NCBI GenBank assembly: GCA_036023115.1
Contig: JAYKKT010000076.1
Span: 3,162,001 to 3,226,000 of the forward strand
DNA length: 64,000 bases
From: Brasenia schreberi
Lineage: Eukaryota; Streptophyta; Magnoliopsida; Nymphaeales; Cabombaceae
Reading direction: 5' to 3'
The notes beneath the pieces are model-generated. The model was not told the DNA's origin, made no database searches, and saw only the letters and a program-made list of their open reading frames with translations. This document shows positions 1 to 10,066 of the stretch, in pieces; the first letter of the stretch is position 1, and each line of letters starts with the position of its first letter. The position numbers and the translations under genes were made by a program.

Positions 1-271
1 GTAATAAGGTTGGGCCAACATAGCCCATAAGTTTGTGTTTCAAATCATGTCCCGATGGACTAAGGTCACCCGAGCGGGGCCACCAGGAGACCCAACAATT
101 AGTAAAATAGTCGTTGGGCCTTCAACAACCAGCAACACATTTGTTAGCTTTCTCTCTTCTCTATAAATATTCTTTATGTACTCAATAAATGATTAAGCCC
201 TTAGTGGTTATTTAGTATATAGATTTGTTTATTCAATAAAAGGAATTTAGATCCTTACCTATTAATTTACA
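1..271 (+). mobile_element. 3' part of an LTR, continuing off the left edge
   Basis: This AT-rich stretch has no coding potential. It contains a TATAAATA box at 162-169, followed about 100 bp later by an end in ...TTTACA at 270-271. Immediately after that, the sequence changes to recognisable LINE reverse-transcriptase homology. A promoter box in a block ending in CA at an abrupt junction is what the R/U5 end of an LTR looks like. The TG end and the left target duplication are outside the window, so the assignment is inference. Confidence 0.4.
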
Positions 272-822
272 CTCCAAAGAATATCTCTTGACATCATATC
301 GTAATTCTTTTCTAGATCAATAAATATCATTTGAATGTTCTTCTTTATTGCTATAAAATGTTCCATAAGATGTCTTAACAGGTGAATCACTTCAATAGTA
401 GATCGGGCATGAATCCGAATTGGTTTTATGTTGTACTTGATATTTGTCTTAACCTACGTTCAATAATTCTTTCCCATAATTTCATAGTATGACTCATTAA
501 CTTGATACCTCGATAATTCGAACAATTTTGAATATCTCCCTTGTTCTTATATATGGGTATAATTGTACTCATCCTCCGTTCCGCATGCATCTTTTGGGTT
601 CTCCATATTTTATTAAATAGTCATGTGAGCCAAGTGAGCCTCACATCTCCTAAGATTTTCTATACTTCTATAGGAATATTGTTTGGTCCTACAGATATAC
701 CAACCTTCGTATATTTAAGAGCCTCTTTGACTTCATTCTTTTCAATACACCGATAGAAATTACGGTTTATATACTTTTCTGATTTAGCCAACTCTCCTAA
801 GCTAATACTAATATATGTATTA
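272..822 (-). pseudogene. LINE-1 copy (host LINE), reverse-transcriptase fragment
   Basis: On the minus strand this segment reads as the RT N-terminal half of a plant L1-type LINE. Fragments of the [20 protein letters not shown] block are recognisable, as is the region upstream of it. The closely similar LINE at 823-2236 and the one at 51614-53408 give the alignment. Frameshifts and stops break it into short pieces, so it is dead. It ends at 822 where the second LINE inserted and resumes at 2237. Its other pieces are 2237-2777, 12077-12396 and 13486-14342. The same orientation and domain order across all pieces show they are one element. Confidence 0.75.
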
Positions 823-2236
823 CAACAACAACAACAACTAAGCCTTTTCCCATACTAGACGGGGTCGGCTACATGGATTCTTTGTTTCCACAGATCCCTA
901 TCGTGTGCCATGTTAGCAGTTAACTCCCAATAAGCTAGATCATTCTTTATTGTTTCTTTCCAACACTTTTGTGGTCGTCTTCTACCTCTTTTAATACTTT
1001 CCAAATTTAGTTTTTCTAACCTTCTTACTCGTTCTTCTTTTGATCTTCTTTCTATATGTCCAAACCATCTTAAACGATGTTCTCTCATTTTATCCTCTAT
1101 TTGTGTCACTCCTAATTTGTTTCTAATAACCTCATTATGTATACGGTCTTTTCTTGTATGACCACTCATCCATCTCAACATCTTCATTTCTGTTACAGAC
1201 ATCTTTTGTACATGTTGATGATTAACTGCCCAACACTCAGAACCATAAAACATGGCAGGCCTAATTGCTGCTCTATAATATTTACCTTTTAATTTTAATG
1301 GTATCTTCTTATCACAAAGAATACCTGATGCCCCTCTCCATTTTAACCAACCAGCATTAATTCTATGTGTAACATCTCCATCAATTCTTCCATCACTTTG
1401 AAAAATTGACCCTAGGTATTTAAAACTTTCCTTTTGGGGAATGCAATGTGTGCCAATTTTAATTTCTATGTCCTCTGAAGTAGCCAAATGATCAAACTTA
1501 CATTCCATATATTCTGTCTTTGTTCTACTAAGTCGGAGGCCTTTGTTTTCTAATGTTTCTCTCCATAGTTCCAATTTTCTATTAACTTTTTCCTTAGACT
1601 CCTCCACTAATACAATGTCATCTCCAAATAACATACACCAAGGTACTTCATCTTAATATGTTTTGTTAACTCATCCATCACCATTATAAATAAGTATGGA
1701 CTTAAAGTTGATCCTTGATGTAACCCAATATTAACTTCAAAGAAGTCTGTCGTTCCTTCATGAGTCCTCACACATGTTTTTGCACCATCATACATGTCTC
1801 TTATAAGGTTAATATATGTCAATGGGATACCTCTTTTTTCCAAAGTTCTTCAAAGAACCTCCCTCGGTACCCTATCATAAGCTTTTTCTAGATCAATAAA
1901 TATCATGTGAAGGTCTTTCTTTTTTGATCTAAAATGTTCCATAAGACGTCTCAAAAGGTGAATCACTTCAATAATAGATCTACCTGGCATAAATCCAAAT
2001 TGGTTCTCTGTTGTACTTGATACTTGTCTTAACCTACGTTCGATAATTCTTTCCCATAATTTCATAGTATGACTCATTAACTTGATACCTCGATAATTCG
2101 CACAATTTTGAATGTCTCCCTTGTTCTTATATACGGGTATAAGTGTACTTGCTCTCCATTCCTCACGCATCTTTTGGTTTTTCCATATTTCATTAAATAG
2201 TCTTATGAGCCAAGTGATTCATATTTCATTCCAATT
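823..2236 (-). mobile_element. 5'-truncated LINE inserted in the host LINE
   Basis: An L1-type non-LTR retrotransposon on the minus strand, flanked by a perfect 15-bp target-site duplication (CTAATATATGTATTA at 808-822 and 2237-2251). Its 3' end at 823 carries the short TTG-repeat tail typical of this family. It contains the reverse transcriptase from the [10 protein letters not shown] block through the palm. The catalytic box reads MLFGDD (usual form FADD), followed by the C-terminal domain with WMSGHTRKDRI and RLRWFGHIERR motifs. An in-frame stop follows the PREVL motif (about 1850) and a frameshift lies just before the GDD box, so the protein cannot be made. The endonuclease is absent, consistent with incomplete reverse transcription. 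Confidence 0.9.
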
Positions 2237-2777
2237 CTAATATATGTATTATTATTAAAAAACTTATAAAAAAAAGTTTTTCATCTATTTTTGATATCAT
2301 CATTCGCCACTAGAATCATCTCATCATCATCTTTGATGCATCTAACAAAAGTAAGATCCTTAGTTTTTTATCTTTGGCTTTAGCTATCCTTAAAAAAATA
2401 TCTCTGTCACCTTCTTTTGAGTTAAGTTTTTTATATAAATCCCATAAATTTTGGTTTTTGCTTCACTAACAATCTTTTTCACTTTTTCTTTGCTTTCTTA
2501 TAAGCCTCCAAAGTTTCACTAGTCTCGTTAGCATAATGTAATTTGTAACATGCCTTCTTTGCCTTGATTTTATCTTGCACAACTTCATTCCACCACCAAG
2601 CTTCTTTTTGTGCCGATATGCCTCCCTTAGATATACCTAACACATCTTTTGTCACTTCTCTAATATGTATTGCCATATTGTTCCACATATAACAAAGTGT
2701 ACCTATATAATTCCAAGCATATCCTTGAAGAACTTTTTGTTTAAATATATCTGATTTCTCACATTTGAAGTTTCACT
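2237..2777 (-). pseudogene. Host LINE fragment between endonuclease and RT
   Basis: Minus-strand linker region of the host LINE. A recognisable stretch contains SAQKEAWWWNEVVQDKIKAKK (about 2480-2690), followed by sequence upstream of the RT domain. It is joined on the right to hAT-E at 2778. The LINE reading resumes at 12077 beyond that element, where codons for a RWWN-like motif continue directly into the K/L codons here once the duplicated 8 bp is removed. Degenerate, with several stops. Confidence 0.7.
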
Positions 2778-2841
2778 CAATGTTATAGTGGGATGCCTTC
2801 ATTTTTTCTCTAACGTACGACTCTTGGAGCTCAGCCAGGCA

Positions 2842-3730
2842 TTAGATCAGATATGGCTTCAAAGAAGGTAATTGAGAAAGTAGATTTGAAGTGTGCTAAA
2901 AAAATATTTGAAAATTGCCTCCTTTTCAATGTTACAAACTCTTTTTTTTTTTAAAGTATGGCAAATGCTATTGCCACTGTGAGATTGGGTTATTGAGTCC
3001 CTACTTATCATGCTTTGAAGGGCACATTATTGCAGAAATGGGTTGATATTGTTAATATACATAGGGTTCTGAATTTAGGAAGTCGTGGAAGGATAGGAGA
3101 TTTTCTATTATGGTTGGACAGATGGTCAATGTAGGTCTTTGGTAAATTTTCTAGTCTATTGTCCCAAAGGCACACTATTTTTGACATCATATGACTTGTC
3201 CCATATTGATAAAATTGCAGATAATTTACTCCGTATTTTTTAAGAAGTTGTCAAGAAAGTAGGTGTTTCAAATATTTTTCAATTCATTACTAATAATTTT
3301 GTAAATTTTAGAAGGCAAACCATCCATCCTTAGTATGGACTCCATGTGTACATTGCATAGACTTAATGCTTGAAGATTTGAGTGTAATGGATGAAATAAG
3401 AGGGACTATAGATGCATGCAGAAATGTTACAAAGTTTATTTATAACCATTCTTTGTATTGCATTTGATGCAAACTCATACAGGTGGAAGGGAATTGATTA
3501 AGCCTTCATCGATAAGATTTGCTATGAATGTCACATTTCATAGACTTAATGCTTGAAGATTTGAGTGCAATGGATAAAATAAGAGGGACTATAGATGCAT
3601 GCAGAAATGTTAGAAGGTTTATTTATAATCATTCTATTGTATTGCATTTGATGCGAACCCATATAGGTGGAAGGGAATTGATTAGGCCTTCATTGACAAG
3701 ATTTGCTATGAATGTCATTATTGTGTAAAG
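2842..3730 (+). pseudogene. Degenerate hAT transposase of element E
   Basis: Interrupted plus-strand reading frames align by eye with the better copy at 7569-10066: a PGIRSDMAS motif near 2845, the VDRWS...SLVNFLVYCPKG region around 3100-3175, and LMLEDLS...ETR/IRGTIDACRNV around 3360-3430. It carries many stops and frameshifts, and no BED finger or C-terminal dimerisation domain is visible. A stretch of about 180 bp is tandemly duplicated (about 3357-3537 and 3538-3725). It is a more distant relative of the A/B family and clearly non-functional. Confidence 0.7.
3357..3725 (+). repeat. Tandem duplication of about 180 bp in the E transposase
   Basis: The segment beginning ATAGACTTAATGCTTGAAG occurs at about 3357 and again at about 3538. 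Each copy runs through the GGGACTATAGATGCATGCAG block and a GGTGGAAGGGAATTGATTA block to GCTATGAATGTCA. The copies differ at several sites, so the duplication is old. It lies within decayed transposase sequence. Confidence 0.8.
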
Positions 3731-6018
3731 TCTTGTCATACAAAAAAAATGCATTAAAAATTGTTTACATATGTTGAATGGAGCTCTATTAGTTGGTCTA
3801 GAAAGGAGGGGATTATTGTGGAATGGAATATGAAACATAAGTTGTACTGATAATCATTCATTATTGATCTTTAATGATTGTGGATTTAAAAATACAAAAT
3901 TTATATATAATCATTCATTACTGATCTTTGATGATTTTAAGTTGTACTTGTAACTTTGTTGTTTATTAAGTTAAACCCCAAATATATTCCGCATTCTATT
4001 CACGTTAATGGTATGGAACAGTGTTGTCTGACGCGTATCGTATCGTGTATCGCTGGGCTCCACGATACGGGCATATCGTATCGTATCGTACTTTAATATT
4101 AAAATAATGCAAAAATTAATTAAAAATTAATAAAAAATAGTAAAAAAATGAAAAAAAATTGGAAAAATCTGATAATTGCTTTAAATTCGTATAATGTAAG
4201 TTTAGTACAGATTGAGCATTCAGCATTGAACAATTGCATCCAAATTTACATATTTTGAATCCAAAAAATAAAATACAGACATAATTTACACTTTACAGTA
4301 CACTACAGTTACATATAATGTTACATTTTACAAATTGTAATCAAGATCATCAACTAAATAATCTTCATCTTCTCCTTGTTGCAGATCCTCATCATCATCA
4401 GTCACGCCCACACCTTCTTCTTCAAAATCAAATTCTTCATCTCCATAATGTTGTTGCACTCCTTCCAAATTAATCCAGGCAACGTCTTCTTCTGTCAGGA
4501 GGGCATTTTCTTCAGTGTCTTCCACAACCCAATCTTCTAATATACCAAAATTATCCAAACTTATTGGATCAAACTGACTTTCTTCTCTATTTACTTTTTT
4601 TAATTGCCTACGACACAAACAAAGATAAACAATTAGTAAGTAATATTAACAATTGAAAACTAAAGTTAAATAATATCGAATTGAAAATTTTAAAGTAATA
4701 CAACATTACCTTTCACGAAGGCGCATGTTACAACGAATATAAACGAAATCATTAAGCCTTTTGTGTTCCAACCTGTTGCGCTTTTTTGTATGGATGTGTT
4801 CAAAAACACTCTAATTTCTTTCACAACCTGTTGCACTACAGGTTTGGCTTAAGACTCTAACTGCAAAATCTCTAAGGTTTGGACAATCACTTCCAAACCT
4901 ATTCCACCAAACATCTGTAAAAAAATATAAACATTAGAGACATAATAATCCACAGTAATGTAAGATGCAACTTAAATATGAAAATAAACAATGTACCTAT
5001 ACGCATCGTAGAGCGGTTGCGAATTGCAACAGGCAAACCCATCAAGTGAAGAGCATTATCATATATCTCCATCTCTCAATGTATCGCATCTACTATACCC
5101 TCATCAGGGACTAATCTGTCGATGCGTTCAATGATTCCTCGATTAACCTCACCGTCCCTTTTGAAGGTTGCTGAGTACCTCAATGATGGGTTTAGATAGT
5201 AGGCTGCTGCATGAATAGGCTGATGCAATTGTTTATTCCATCTACTATCAATTATTTTCCACACGGGCACATAATCTCTTTTTTTTCCATTAAAGTTATT
5301 TCTGATCGCTTCTTTTACCCTGTCCATGGCTTGATAAAGGTAGCCCATAGATGGTTTCTCCTCGCTGTCAGTCAATCTCAAAACTTTCACTAAAGGACAA
5401 GTAATTTTCAATAATCTTATACATGCATTCCAAAATGAACTTCTAAAAATCGTTTCTGCAATCTCATTTAACTTTCTGTTCCTTCTGTTTTGTGGCAACT
5501 CTGCAAATTGTTGCCACTCATCTGAGGAGAACATTCTCTTTAAAGCTTGCTTCTGTCTCACAATACTCTGTACAGATAAGAAGTTTGTTGCGAACCGAGT
5601 TGCAGCTGTGCGAAGAAGCTCTGTACCTTCTGTGTATCTCCTCATCATACACAAAACAAATGCATGGTTGTAAATGAATTTTGTAATATCTTGGCAACAC
5701 TCAGTTGTTGCCTTTATTTCATCCATCTCACCAATGTCCTCGAGGATGAGATCTAAATAATGGGTTGCACATGGTGTCCAGTAGAAAGTCCCATAAATAT
5801 CAGCTAACTCCTTTCCAGCTGCTTTGGAGTTAGCTGTATTATCTGTAATCAATTGGACTACATTTTCTAGCCCAACCTCCTGTATAACCTTATCAAATTC
5901 CTCTCGTAGGATCTCTACCAGTGTTGTCTGTATCGCACCATATCGTGCGATACGGCCCGTATCGCACGATACGGTGCGTATCGCCCGTATCGCCCGTATC
6001 GTACGATACGGGCGATAC

Positions 6019-7155
6019 CAGTGTGGTCTAACACGTATCGTATCGCGTATTGTTGGGCTCCATGATACGGGTGTATCGTATCGTATCGTACTTTAATATT
6101 AAAAACTATAAAAAATATTTAAAAATTTAATAAAATTAGTAAAAATCCGAAAAAAATCAAGAAAATTCTGGAAAATTTTGAAAAAATCTGATAATTGCTT
6201 TAAATTCATATAATGCAAAGTTTAGCACAAATTGAACATTTAATATTGAACAATTGCATCCAAAATTATATATTTTGAATCAAAAAATGAAATACATTTA
6301 TATTTTACATATTGTACATTTGTATCAGGAATCAGGATCATTAACTAAATAATCTTCATCTTCTCCTTGATGATGTTGTTGCACTTCAAATTAAATCATG
6401 CAATGTCTTCTTCAGTTAGGACTTAGGAGTGCATTTTCTTCGTTATCTTCCATAATCCACTCATGTAATATATCAAAATTAACAAACTGCTATCTTTGTA
6501 CATGTAGTTGTCATATTTGCTAATTTTCATATGTGAGCAAAACAAAGAGCTCCATTTCTTTGATTATTGAGTCTATGACACCTCAATGATGTGATATTAT
6601 TACTTGATGATGTCCCCTTTTTCTCTTATTGGAGACTAGCTTTTTAACTAATGCATGAGCTTTTCTCACTTCATAGACTGAGTTAAGCCTCACACACATT
6701 GATCATGTTCAACTCAATGGAAGTCATGTAACGTGAACCCTAAAATAGTGAAGTTGTGAAATCCCTACTCAATGAACCGAGAGAACTAAATGTTTTTAAT
6801 TGTTTACGATCTTATGAAATTAGAAATTGTTAGCAAAAATATACCTAAAAGTTGTAACAGAAAGGGAAATGATTTTGTCATAATTTTTTTTTTATACATT
6901 ATTCTTATTAAATAAAGAAAATTATAAACCCAAATTATAAGTATATTGGAGGATGCCTTAAAGGGAAGTGAAGAGAGGGGAAGAGAGGGCAGAAACATGC
7001 AAAAAAAAAATGAAAAACAAAAATTTTAAAAAAAAAAAATTGGGCGTATCGCCCGTATCGTATGATACGGGCCGTATCGTACGATACAGGTTACCGTATC
7101 GTATCGTGGCGTATCGCACCGTATCGTACGATACGGTGAGATACGAATAACACTG
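6019..7155 (-). mobile_element. Non-autonomous hAT element C inserted in element B
   Basis: A 1137-bp element with CAGTGTGGTC at 6019 and GAATAACACTG ending 7155. Its perfect 8-bp duplication GGCGATAC (6011-6018 and 7156-7163) lies in B's TATCG array. No transposase frame remains. The left 300 bp resembles the 3' end of A/B, including a trace of the acidic last exon. The middle matches hAT-D in reverse orientation, so C and D are copies of one deleted family. It is the innermost element of the stack. Confidence 0.9.
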
Positions 7156-7169
7156 GGCGATACGCCCTG

Positions 7170-7223
7170 GGACCCTTATAAAGGGTCCTGGCCCGAGAGA
7201 AACCCGCGATTTTTCGCGGGTTT
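7170..7223 (+). promoter_or_regulatory. TATA motif and two perfect hairpins in the hAT-B leader
   Basis: GGACCCTT (7170-7177) pairs perfectly with AAGGGTCC (7181-7188) around a 3-nt loop, and this palindrome contains a TATAAA (7177-7182). Immediately downstream, AAACCCGCGA (7200-7209) pairs with TCGCGGGTTT (7214-7223) around TTTT. The position, about 350 bp upstream of the transposase ATG, suits a core promoter and 5' leader. In element A the distal arms of both hairpins are missing (about 11650-11690). Confidence 0.5.
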
Positions 7224-7568
7224 CCTCTCTCCTTTTGGGTTCTTCAAGCTCCCTAAGAGTCGGTTTTCACCTCCTTAGTGTTCAAAGCTCTAAAATCGTG
7301 CCCTACGGTGTCCGTCCAAGCCTCCAAACTCGGATTTAGGTATATTTTTAATGTTTTTTTCCATTTTTTTTCTTTATATTTATTGTTTTTTGTGTTATTT
7401 CAGTTTTTTTTTTGAATGACCAAATATGAAGTAATTAAGTGTGTGTATACGATTTTTATTGCATTCATGAAGTGGGAGACACTCGATTTGAGTGTTATTT
7501 GAAGATTGGGGGATTTACGAAGTGCTTTTATTTTCAGGTTTTTGTTTGAATTAAAGTACTTCATTGAG

Positions 7569-10066
7569 ATGGCAGGAAGGGGTGGTAGAGACTCTCATTC
7601 AAAGTCTGATGATCCGGCATGGCAGTGGGGTATACCAGTTGAGGGTTCAAGGTTAAAAATCATATGTTTATTTTGTGAAAAGGTGGTTAGTGGTGGAATT
7701 TCAAGGTTGAAACACCATCTAGCAGGAACCAGAAAAGAAGTTGCTTCATGCACAGGTAGAGTTAGAAGTGTGCCAGAAGGTATTAAATGGCAATGCTTGC
7801 AGATGATTGAGAGCATACAGGAAAGGAGACAACAAAAGGATGATTTTCAGATGTGTGAAGAAGCTGATGATGCTACTGCCACTGGAGTTGGATTTACTGA
7901 TAGTTTGCCTTCAGATGTTAGAACAGATATTGGTAGTAGCAGTTCGCGAGCACCTAGCTGAGGAAAGAGGGTTGCAGCTGAAGACTTTGGAGGTGGTAGA
8001 AGAGGAAGTTCAGGAAGGAGTAGAGGAAGAGCTTCTTCTTCTAGCATACATTCGTTCTTTCCTCCTTCCACTACACCTGGTGCTCAGCCAGGAATTCGTG
8101 CTGCTATGGATTCAGAACAACTGCACGATCAAGCAGACCTTGCAGTGGGCAGATGGTTTTATGATGCATGCATTCCATTTAATGCAGCAAACAGTTTTCA
8201 TTTTCAAGCAATGGCAGATGCAATTGCTAACATTGGTCCCGGATACAGGATGCCCCCTTATCAGAAGTTGAGAGGGAAGATATTAGATCAGACCGTGATT
8301 GAAGTGCAGCAATACTGTTCGACTTTGAGACAATCGTGAAAGGAAATAGGATGCACTATCATGGCAGATGGATGGACCGATAGGCGAGGAAGAACATTGC
8401 TAAACTTTCTTGTATATTGTCCTAAAGGACTCATGTTTTTGAGATCTCTAGATATGTCAGAGGAGAGGCACACTGCAGAGATCCTACGAGAGGAATTTGA
8501 TAAGGTTATACAGGAGGTTGGGCTAGAAAATGTAGTCCAATTGATTACAGATAATACAGCTAACTCCAAAGCAGCTAGAAAGGAGTTAGCTGATATTTAT
8601 GGGACTTTCTACTGGACACCATGTGCAGCCCATTATTTAGATCTCATCCTCGAGGACATTGGTGAGATGGATGAAATAAAGGCAGCAACTGAGTGTTGCC
8701 AAGATATTACAAAATTCATTTACAACCATGCATTTGTTTTGTGTATGATGAGGAGATACACAGAAGGTACAGAGCTTCTTCGCACAGCTGCAACTCGGTT
8801 CGCAACAAACTTCTTATCTGTACAGAGTATTGTGAGACAGAAGCAAGCTTTAAAGAGAATGTTCTCCTCAGATGAGTGGCAACAATTTGCAGAGTTGCCA
8901 CAAAACAGAAGGAACAGAAAGTTAAATGAGATTGCAGAAACGATTTTTAGAAGTTCATTTTGGAATGCATGTATAAGATTATTGAAAATTACTTGTCCTT
9001 TAGTGAAAGTTTTGAGATTGACTGACAGCGAGGAGAAACCATCTATGGGCTACCTTTATCAAGCCATGGACAGGGTAAAAGAAGCGATCAGAAATAACTT
9101 TAATGGAAAAAAAAGAGATTATGTGCCCGTGTGGAAAATAATTGATAGTAGATGGAATAAACAATTGCATCAGCCTATTCATGCAGCAGCCTACTATCTA
9201 AACCCATCATTGAGGTACTCAGCAACCTTCAAAAGGGACGGTGAGGTTAATCGAGGAATCATTGAATGCATCAACAGATTAGTCCCTAATGAGAGCATAG
9301 TAGATGCGATACATCGAGAGATGGAGATATATGATAATGCTCTTCACTTGATGGGTTTGCCTGTTGCAATTCGCAACCGCTCTACGATGCGTATAGGTAC
9401 ATTGTTTATTTTCATATTTAAGTTGCATCTTACATTACTGTGGATTATTATGTCTCTAATGTTTATATTTTTTTTACACATGTTTGGTGGAATAGGTTTG
9501 GAAGTGATTGTCCAAACCTTAGAGATTTTGCAGTTAGAGTCTTAAGCCAAACCTGTAGTGCAACAGGTTGTGAAAGAAATTAGAGTGTTTTTGAACACAT
9601 CCATACAAAAAAGCGCAACAGGTTGGAACACAAAAGGCTTAATGATTTCGTTTATATTCGTTGTAACATGCGCCTTCGTGAAAGGTAATGTTGTATTACT
9701 TTAAAATTTTCAATTCGATATTATTTAACTTTAGTTTTCAATTGTTAATATTACTTACTAATTGTTTATCTTTGTTTGTGTCGTAGGCAATTAAAAAAAG
9801 TAAATAGAGAAGAAAGTCAATTCGATCCAATAAGTTTGGATAATTTTGAGATATTAGAAGATTGGGTTATGGAAGACACTGAAGAAAATGCCCTCCTGAC
9901 AGAAGAAGACGTTGCCTGGATTAATTTGGAAGGAACGCAACAACATTATGGAGATGAAGAATTTGATTTTGAAGAAGAAGGTGTGGGCATGGCTGATGAT
10001 GATGAGGATCTGCAACAAGGAGAAGATGAAGATTATTTAGTTGATGATCCTGATTACAATTTGTAA
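7569..10066 (+). pseudogene. hAT transposase of element B (BED, catalytic and dimerisation domains)
   Basis: Three exons can be placed: 7569-9396 (donor GGTAC), 9480-9684 (donor GGTAATG) and 9787-10066. Together they are 2313 nt, exactly 771 codons, supporting the model. The domains in order are: BED zinc finger with CLFC and HHLAG...C (residues about 15-70); a Gly/Arg/Ser linker; the RNase-H-like catalytic domain starting MADGWTDRRGR, then QLITDN and CAAHYLDLILEDIG; the C-terminal dimerisation region with WWNRFGSDCPNLRDFAVRVLS; and a strongly acidic tail. Breaks: TGA at 7959-7961, TGA at 8337-8339 (TGG in A), TAG at 9581-9583, and the first acceptor changed from CAG to CAC (9477-9479). It is a dead transposase, but the best-preserved copy in the window. 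Confidence 0.92.

Noticed and set aside
5211..9182. 60-90 aa ORFs antisense to the hAT transposases
   Set aside because: They occur symmetrically in both transposase copies as shadows of the sense frame and match nothing.
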